Shown: positions 58,347 through 64,000 of the stretch, in pieces
How the letters are laid out: each line of letters starts with the position of its first letter
How positions within the stretch are numbered: position 1 is the first letter of the stretch
Source of the DNA: Paracoccaceae bacterium
GTDB taxonomy: Bacteria; Pseudomonadota; Alphaproteobacteria; Rhodobacterales; Rhodobacteraceae
Assembly (NCBI GenBank): GCA_023260655.1
Contig: JALQUU010000001.1
Location: forward strand, 258-64,257
Direction: 5' to 3'
DNA: 64,000 bases
The notes under the pieces: model-generated
Told to the model about the DNA's origin: nothing
What the model saw: only the letters and a program-made list of their open reading frames with translations
Databases searched by the model: none
Position numbers and translations under genes: made by a program

Positions 58347-58982
58347 TCACTTCCGCTTGAAGAAGCGCCCCAAACGGCTCGTCGTCCCAGAAATGGAGTC
58401 GCCTGCCGCGTCAAAAGCCTCTTCCACATCCTCGATCACCGGATCGATCCGCTTCATCCGGAACCGGATCCAGCGCACCCGAACACCCCAGATGAGCGCC
58501 GCAAGGAAAGTCAGGAGCACGATGTTGAACCACGGAATGATCCGCACATCCGGCCCCTCCACGGGCCAGACCTCCACCGCATTCGGAAAGATCGTCAGAT
58601 ACTCATTCCGCCAGCCATAGTGGCGCACCACAGCCCATTGCGGGTCCGCCGCCGTGGATTTCAAATCCCCCGCTTCCGCCTGCAAATTCGCCGTATCGAA
58701 CTTGAAATAGGGCGGCCATCCCCAGCCCGTATCCTCGTTGCGATAGACCATGATCCGGTCATCCGCGCGCTTAGCCTGAATGAAGAACACATCGCGGTTC
58801 ACCGAGGTGCCATCTGTGCCCACATCCGCCGGCGCCCAGAAAATCGAGTTCTCCCCGAAATCGATCCGCTTCGAATAGGTATCGGTGATCCGCACGATAT
58901 CATGCTGCGGCAGGGTGTAATGCAGCCAGCCCGCCAACAGCAGCCAGACCAAACCCCAGAACGTCCATTTTACATAGCGCAT
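58347..58982 (-). CDS. DUF1523 membrane protein
   Basis: A 211-residue protein with one N-terminal and one C-terminal membrane helix (YVKWTFWGLVWLLLAGWLHY; IIPWFNIVLLTFLAALIWGV) around a ~120-residue periplasmic domain (DRIMVYRNEDTGWGWPPYFK), matching DUF1523. ATG 58982 with GAGGA upstream is preferred over GTG 58997, which overlaps the previous stop as GTGA. Fifth gene of the AAA+ operon. Confidence 0.9.
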   Translation of the reverse strand: MRYVKWTFWGLVWLLLAGWLHYTLPQHDIVRITDTYSKRIDFGENSIFWAPADVGTDGTSVNRDVFFIQAKRADDRIMVYRNEDTGWGWPPYFKFDTANLQAEAGDLKSTAADPQWAVVRHYGWRNEYLTIFPNAVEVWPVEGPDVRIIPWFNIVLLTFLAALIWGVRVRWIRFRMKRIDPVIEDVEEAFDAAGDSISGTTSRLGRFFKRK

Positions 58983-58993
58983 CGCAGCAGTCC

Positions 58994-59260
58994 TCACGTG
59001 TAATTCGTAATATAGATGATCGTGCCGATCACGATCACCGGAATGAAATAGACAAGCAGGATCAGCTTGTGGCGCAGCGAGCGCTCATAGGCTTCCATCC
59101 CCTCGCGGATAAAGGCGCTCCGGTCGCCCTCCCGCTTTTCCTCGTCCCATTGCAGCTTCAGCTTCCCCCGCCGCACCGAGCGGGAATAAATCGAGATCCC
59201 CAGATAGACCACACTGAGAAAGAGAAAGCCGAAGACCACCAATCGAACCAAAGCTATCAT
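58994..59260 (-). CDS. Small two-helix membrane protein
   Basis: An 88-residue protein with helices at both ends (IALVRLVVFGFLFLSVVYLG; HKLILLVYFIPVIVIGTIIY) and a charged middle (RRGKLKLQWDEEKREGDRSA). ATG 59260 preceded by GGAGGGA; the upstream ORF extension is a shadow. It begins one base after the preceding gene's stop and is tightly coupled to it. Confidence 0.8.
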   Translation of the reverse strand: MIALVRLVVFGFLFLSVVYLGISIYSRSVRRGKLKLQWDEEKREGDRSAFIREGMEAYERSLRHKLILLVYFIPVIVIGTIIYITNYT

Positions 59261-59261
59261 C

Positions 59262-60689
59262 TCAATCCCTCCAGCGCTCTTTCCGCCGGGCCTTGCGGCG
59301 GTCGTCGTCGTCATCGTCGCGCCTCTTCGGCGCCTCGCGCCTCACAGCCCCCCAAGGGCCAACCCGCGCCACAACATCCTCGCGTTTCGGCGGTGGCGGC
59401 GGCGGAGAAGGCTCTTCCATCCCCGCCTCATGCCCGAAAAGTCGCGCCCGCGTGCCCAGCTTGTCCACCTGATACTCGCGCGCCAGAAAATCAGCCACAT
59501 AGGATTTCTTTGTCTCGCTCCAGCCCCGATACAGCCGATAGAACAGCGCCTTATGGCAGATGAACAACTGCCGCACATCCTTCGGCGCAAGCTCCGCCAG
59601 CAACTGGTTAACCAGATCCCGCTGCGGCACATCCGCCGCCCGCAGCGTGTAGAAATAAGCCGGATGATCTGAAGAAATCCGCGGCCACGGCGCACCGTCT
59701 TCGGCCCAAGCCACCAGCGCATTCAGCGCATGGAACTCTTCGGGCAACCGCGCCGCATGCGCCCGCGCCGAGGCCCGGATCTCGCTCCGCGTCGCCCCCG
59801 TCAGGTCAACGCCCGCCTCCTGCGCCGCATCCACCACGATGAAATCCATCTTCTGGCGCAGGATCGCCGTCGCATCGATCCCCCGCGCCTTCACGATAGG
59901 CTCCACCAAACCATTCGCCTCGAAAAACCGCGCAATCGCGTTCCGGTCCCGCAGATCGAGCACCAACCCGATCGGCAAAGCCCCCAGCGCCTCCTTCGGC
60001 CCCACAGAGACCACCGCAGGCTGGTCCACCGAGCGAAAGAGATACACACCCCCGAAATGCGAGGTCCAGAAATCCTCCTCAATGAATTCCATCTGCTTGA
60101 GCCGCACCGGATTGCGCGTCACATCGCCCGTCTTCTTCGACAGCCCGATCATCTCCGCGATCAGCACATCGTCAAACCACGCATCCTCTTCGGAAAGGAA
60201 CCGGTCCACCTTGCGGCCCAGCGCCTCGGCATCCTTCACCGTGCCGCCCGTCGTATCCGCTTCGATCCGGAACTTCCGCAAATCGAAAAGCCGCGCCGGC
60301 GTCTCAACCGAGAAAACCGTATCCACGATCTCCCCCGCCACCGAATCACGCGCCATCAGCGCAAAAAGCTGCGCTTCATTCTCGGTGATGAACCGCTTCA
60401 GAATCGCCCGCTCGTTGGAAAAAGTCGCATCCAGCAACGGCGCGGTCTTCTGCTCGGTCGTCAAAAGGATGAACTGGCGGTTCACCCCGTTGGGGTTGAG
60501 GTACAACGGCTCGCCCAACTCCGCCGCCACTTCCGGCGAGAACCCCGAAATATCGACATGGAACTCCAAAAGCGCCGTCCGCTTCCCGTTCAACACCGAA
60601 AGCGCCCGATTATACCGCTCCACCAGCGCCGGACTCTCCACCCGCACCAGATTGCCGAACATCAGCCCTTTGGAGATGAGCCGTTTCAT
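59262..60689 (-). CDS. Conserved Rhodobacterales protein, DUF6638-like
   Basis: A 475-residue soluble protein (MKRLISKGLMFGNLVRVESP) in a family I believe is DUF6638, cited from memory. Features: a mixed alpha/beta body, DLRKFRIEADTTGGTVKDAE, DRNAIARFFEANGLVEPIVK, and a disordered tail with PPPPPP and DDDDDDRRKARRKERWRD. No catalytic motif seen. Its ATG overlaps the stop of the small membrane gene upstream (ATGA). Its recurrent position between an AAA+ ATPase and membrane proteins suggests an adaptor or regulatory partner. Confidence 0.8.
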   Translation of the reverse strand: MKRLISKGLMFGNLVRVESPALVERYNRALSVLNGKRTALLEFHVDISGFSPEVAAELGEPLYLNPNGVNRQFILLTTEQKTAPLLDATFSNERAILKRFITENEAQLFALMARDSVAGEIVDTVFSVETPARLFDLRKFRIEADTTGGTVKDAEALGRKVDRFLSEEDAWFDDVLIAEMIGLSKKTGDVTRNPVRLKQMEFIEEDFWTSHFGGVYLFRSVDQPAVVSVGPKEALGALPIGLVLDLRDRNAIARFFEANGLVEPIVKARGIDATAILRQKMDFIVVDAAQEAGVDLTGATRSEIRASARAHAARLPEEFHALNALVAWAEDGAPWPRISSDHPAYFYTLRAADVPQRDLVNQLLAELAPKDVRQLFICHKALFYRLYRGWSETKKSYVADFLAREYQVDKLGTRARLFGHEAGMEEPSPPPPPPKREDVVARVGPWGAVRREAPKRRDDDDDDRRKARRKERWRD

Positions 60690-60979
60690 CGCCCCATCAC
60701 CCCACGCACGGCCTTAACAACCACCGAAGCCACCAGCACCGCCCCGATCGCCAACACATAGAACGAGGCCAAGACCCCTTCCGGCGCATCCGTGGCCGAG
60801 CACTGCCCCGCCTCTCCAAGATGCAGCACGAAATCCGCCCCGCAATTCGAGGCCGTCCCAAAAAACGCCGGGATCAGCGCCGCCACAGGCACCCAGATCA
60901 GCATCCGCATCCACGCCATTCCCGAAACGAACCACGCAGCCCCCAGCGCCACGGCGAAAAACATCAGAAGAAAGCTCAT
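60686..60979 (-). CDS. Small membrane protein in AAA+ operon
   Basis: A 97-residue protein with about three hydrophobic segments (FLLMFFAVALGAAWFVSGMA; MLIWVPVAALIPAFF; ASFYVLAIGAVLVASVVV) and two cysteines in a polar loop (NCGADF, AGQCSATDAPEG). ATGA overlaps at both ends (with the ATPase stop and the next start) show strict translational coupling. Confidence 0.8.
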   Translation of the reverse strand: MSFLLMFFAVALGAAWFVSGMAWMRMLIWVPVAALIPAFFGTASNCGADFVLHLGEAGQCSATDAPEGVLASFYVLAIGAVLVASVVVKAVRGVMGR

Positions 60980-62907
60980 CCCTTGCCCTCCAGATAACGC
61001 CGCTTGGCTTCTTCCGTGCGCTGAATGTCGCGCACCATGCCGAAAATCGCCGCTTCATCGGACTTGTCGGCATAACGGAACTCGCTATCGGCGTAGCGGT
61101 TGATCTCCTGCACCACCATCTCCACCGTGATCGGGCGGCGCAACTCCGCAATCATATCAGGCTTGCGATCATAGGGCTGGAAAAGGAACAGATCCGGCTC
61201 CGCCATCCATTCATCCGGCAATTCGAAATCCATCGCCCGCACCTTCACCGCATCGGTGATGTTCTTGATCGCGCGACCCGTAAACCGCGCATCGGCCTCC
61301 TGAATGGCCTTCAGATAGGTGCCAAGCTTGGCAATCGTATCCAACTCCCCCACCCGCGCCTCCACCTCGGCAAACACATGGCGCAAACCCGCCTCCTGCG
61401 GCTCGGAATGCTTCTCGAAACTCTCCGCCACCGCCCGCTTGATCTCTTGCGCGGCGAAAAGCTCATGCGCCCCCAAGGGGATCTCGTGCTACTTGCCCAA
61501 GAGAAGCGCCAGAATATCGATGTAATCCTCGCGCGTCTGCGGCCCGTCCACCAGAAACCGCGCCCCCGCCCGCTGGCGCAAAGCATCGTCCACATTCTCG
61601 GGGTAGTTCGAGAACATCCCGAAGGTGCAATTCCCCCGCACCACCGTATTCGCCCCCGCAAAGGCATCCATCAAGACCGAGGTAATCTCCAACGCCCCCG
61701 CTGAAGACTGCCGATCCCCCCGCTTCCCAGCGATCTGGTCGATATCGTCAATCGTGCCGAACCCGATCACCGCAGGATCGAGCACCGCATTGATGAACGC
61801 CCGCGCATTCTGCCCCGACTTGCCCTGATAGCTGTCGATATTGTCCACGCTCAGGTTCTGGTAGCGGAACAGATACCCCGCCACACCGCAATACTCGTGG
61901 ATCATCCCCGCCATCATCTGGATGAGCGTCGTCTTCCCCGTCCCCGGCTTCCCGTCCCCGATGAAGGTAAAGATAAACCCGCCCAGTTCCGCGAAAGGAT
62001 TGAGCTTATGCTCGAAATCATAGGCCATCAGCATCTTTGCCAAACGCATGGCCTGATACTTGGCGATATGGTTGCCCACCACCTCATGCGGCTTCTTGAA
62101 CTGCATGGTGATGGTGCTGCCCTTGGCCTTCCGCGCAGGGCTAAACCCGTTGATCGCGAACCCGTCCGCCTCCACCTGCCACGAGGCGCCCGTAAACGTC
62201 TCCAGCCGCGGTGCCGTCACCGCCCGTGCCGCGATCTTCTCCATCAAAGCCTCGGCAAAGGCCGCCACCACCCCCACCAACTGCGCCTCATCCGAGGCCA
62301 GCGCGCCGATATCCTGATCCAACTCCCAAAGCACACCCTGCAAGGCCAGAGGCGCGTTATCCGTCAACACCTCCTCCACCCCGCCAACCTCTACGGTCAC
62401 TTCGGAGGCATGCGGTGCCAGAAGAAACGCCACGGCATTGCCGAATACATGCAAAACCGCCAAGGCTTCTGCCTGCAACAACTCACCAAACGCCACCCGC
62501 TTATCCGCCCCAAGCGTCCCTTCCAAATTCGCCCGCTTCAGCGCATCAAGCCCCGTCCGCGCCGCGAATTCCGCACCCAGCGCCAAGGCGATCGCCGCAC
62601 TCCGGCGCAAAACCGATAGAACCGTGGCCTGCACAGGGCTTGGAAGCCCGTCGCCCCCCACAGCCTCCACCCGCTCCACCAGATGCACCGCCCCGGCCCG
62701 CGCCACCTGACGCGTCACCAAGCCCGGCGTCGTCGAACGGAACCGCCGCGCAGCCCCCACACCGGGCGAGCGCTCCACCCCAGCCATCTCACGCGCCACC
62801 CCCACGCGCGGCGCGTGTTCGAACCCCGATAGAAGCGCCAATGCCGCCGGAGATTCCGCCCGCACCGCCTCTTCCCGCAATTCCATCTGGCCCGCATTGA
62901 GTGACAT
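60976..62907 (-). pseudogene. AAA+ ATPase with in-frame stop
   Basis: A 643-codon AAA+ protein. N-terminal ~280 residues form a helical, Ala-rich domain (RRSAAIALALGAEFAAR). The ATPase core has Walker A IGDGKPGTGKTTLIQMMAG, Walker B VIGFGTIDDIDQIAG, a sensor region (NCTFGMFSNYPENVDDALRQ) and an Arg-containing RQRAGARFLVDGP. After DILALLLGK the frame meets TAG (61489-61491), then resumes HEIPLGAHELFAAQEIKR and runs normally to 60976. Gln (CAG) to stop by C-to-T is the simplest cause. GGGAGAGTGGT precedes ATG 62907. Without the C-terminal 170 residues the ATPase would lack its lid domain. Confidence 0.88.
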
Positions 62908-62919
62908 ACCACTCTCCCT

Positions 62920-62962
62920 TTTCAAAATATCCCCGCCAGAGGCACGCGCCTTTCAGGCGCGT
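62920..62962 (-). repeat. REP-like intergenic element, copy 2
   Basis: On the minus strand: a perfect 7-bp hairpin (ACGCGCC-TGAAA-GGCGCGT), then GCCTCTGGCGGGGATATTTT. Same order as the copy at 52808-52850. It lies between the unknown right-edge gene and the ATPase gene. Confidence 0.6.
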
Positions 62963-62975
62963 TCAACTCAAGCGT

Positions 62976-64000
62976 TCAATAGGCAAGCACCCGCCCACCC
63001 GGTGCCACCACGAATTTCCGTACAGTCTGAAACCCCGCCGGATTGCGCACTGCGAGCACCTGATAGGGCCGCTCCGGCATGACGATCGCTCGCTCCATCC
63101 GCGTTGCTCCCGTCTCCACCCCGCGCCCCGCAAACGGGTCCAAGGCAAACACCTGCCGCTCCACCGAGGAAAACCAACCGAGCTTTTCCTCTTTCACGCC
63201 TTCGCTCTCCAGATCCTCCAGCGTGAAGGCCAAAGCCCAATCCTGCCCCATCGGCGCAGCCGCCTGTTCAAGCACTTCGCGAATAGGCCCGTGCTGCTCG
63301 GTATAGGCATGCGAATACATCGGCCCCACGTGCAAACGCCGCAAGCGCTTCGGGTGCAAGTCGTTGAAATATTCGTCAAATCCCTTGGCGATGGTCAAAA
63401 GCTTCAAGCCCCCCATCGCCTGCCCCATCAGATGCGCCTGCACCTCCGGCCAGCGCCGCACGTCCTTCGGTAAAGCCGTGCGCCCGCTGTCTTCCACCTC
63501 CAACAGGTAGATCGCGGGCAGGTTCACTTGGCTGTCATAGGCGGCCCAATGGATCAGATACCGCCGCCGATCTTCGCCCAGCCCCGAAAGCCAGACAGCC
63601 TGCGGATCGTTGCGCGCCCAGAACAAATCGCCCCGCTGCAATTCCTCGTAATAAAGCCGCTGCGAGAGCGCGAATTGCTCCTCCGTCGGGATCTCCTGCG
63701 CCCCCACGATCCGCCGCACCATCGCTTCCTTCAGCGCCTGCGTCGGTGGTAGCCCTTCCAGATGCCGCCCCGCCTGCATCGCATCATTGGCCATCATCAG
63801 AAGCTCGTTGAACACCGGAAACCCGCTCTCGACCTTGTCGATCTGCAGCACCCCCGCCATGCTCGCCGTCTCACGCCCGACCAGAAGGTATTTCATCGAA
63901 AGCGCCCGGAACGTCAGGTTGAGCGCCACCAGATAGCGCGTCACCGCCTCCATTTCTTCGGCATCGAACTGCCCCTCGGCGCGCAGCATCGCCGCCACCC
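62976..64000 (-). CDS. Uncharacterised protein, N-terminus beyond window
   Basis: At least 341 residues of a soluble protein; the reading frame is open to the right edge, so the start lies outside. The visible part has helix-rich stretches (RYLVALNLTFRALSMKYLLV), RRRYLIHWAAYDSQVNLPAI, GLKLLTIAKGFDEYFNDLHP and a C-terminal PGGRVLAY. It ends 69 bases before the ATPase start, with a REP-like element between, so it is probably the upstream gene of the same operon. No domain recognised. Confidence 0.7.
   Translation of the reverse strand, partial: VAAMLRAEGQFDAEEMEAVTRYLVALNLTFRALSMKYLLVGRETASMAGVLQIDKVESGFPVFNELLMMANDAMQAGRHLEGLPPTQALKEAMVRRIVGAQEIPTEEQFALSQRLYYEELQRGDLFWARNDPQAVWLSGLGEDRRRYLIHWAAYDSQVNLPAIYLLEVEDSGRTALPKDVRRWPEVQAHLMGQAMGGLKLLTIAKGFDEYFNDLHPKRLRRLHVGPMYSHAYTEQHGPIREVLEQAAAPMGQDWALAFTLEDLESEGVKEEKLGWFSSVERQVFALDPFAGRGVETGATRMERAIVMPERPYQVLAVRNPAGFQTVRKFVVAPGGRVLAY

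Overview
The window looks like a chromosomal contig end from a Rhodobacteraceae (Roseobacter-type) alphaproteobacterium. The grounds are the gene content (CckA, a lon-HU pair, a DgcN-DgcA pair, YbfB-type MFS, several protein families I know mainly from Rhodobacterales), a GTTC-N7-GTTC SOS box before recA, two TTAA-N7-TTAA CtrA-type boxes, and high GC with tight ATGA/TGATG gene junctions. It is mostly housekeeping. I see no IS element, prophage block, CRISPR array or rRNA. The first 14 bases are Illumina adapter, and the next ~45 bases look like a fragment of a trigger-factor gene joined to aroB, so the left edge is artefactual.

Layout. 0-5 kb: aroB (cut) and aroK; an inner-membrane/exported pair leading into xerD; a divergent metallophosphoesterase. 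5-14 kb: CorC/HlyC protein, lytic transglycosylase, a PepSY / cytochrome b561 / membrane LuxR-HTH operon, ssb, typA, DUF1330, alaS. 14-22 kb: SOS-controlled recA, sulfotransferase, cckA (frame interrupted), RsmB-like methyltransferase, guaB, CoA-transferase (nonsense codon). 22-31 kb: corrinoid/folate one-carbon genes (RACo-like activator; methyl-THF methyltransferase, MetF-like reductase and a small partner) flanking a hybrid histidine kinase, a periplasmic molybdopterin-domain-like protein and a NarL-type regulator. 31-41 kb: ppx, rlmE, two tRNA-Val, HU-like protein, lon, a frameshifted flavodoxin, GMC oxidoreductase, aldR-like regulator and ald, thpR. 41-54 kb: mscL, pheST, MFS, RTX-repeat protein, rpmI-rplT, pyk, N-formylglutamate amidohydrolase, DUF1244, dgcN-dgcA, UspA. 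54-64 kb: a small exported protein behind a CtrA box, a PNPOx-family protein, a beta-helix protein (nonsense codon), and an operon of uncharacterised genes around an AAA+ ATPase (also with a nonsense codon) that runs off the right edge.

How genes work together. dgcN-dgcA would convert D-glutamate through N-acetyl-glutamate to the L form. The corrinoid activator, the methyl-THF methyltransferase and MetF would move methyl groups from methylated compounds (probably betaines) into the folate pool, although the primary methyltransferase and corrinoid protein are outside the window. CckA and the two CtrA boxes point to a CckA-ChpT-CtrA regulon.

The most striking window-level signal is five genes each broken by one small lesion: two missing-G frameshifts (cckA, flavodoxin) and three in-frame stops (CoA-transferase TAA, beta-helix TAA, AAA+ TAG). 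Together with the adapter and the chimeric edge, this suggests amplification or assembly error (for example a single-cell genome) as much as real gene decay, and raw reads would decide. The candidate for an undescribed system is the AAA+ operon at 57.9-64 kb. The second candidate is the cytochrome b561 / membrane-anchored LuxR-HTH cassette at 6.9-8.3 kb.
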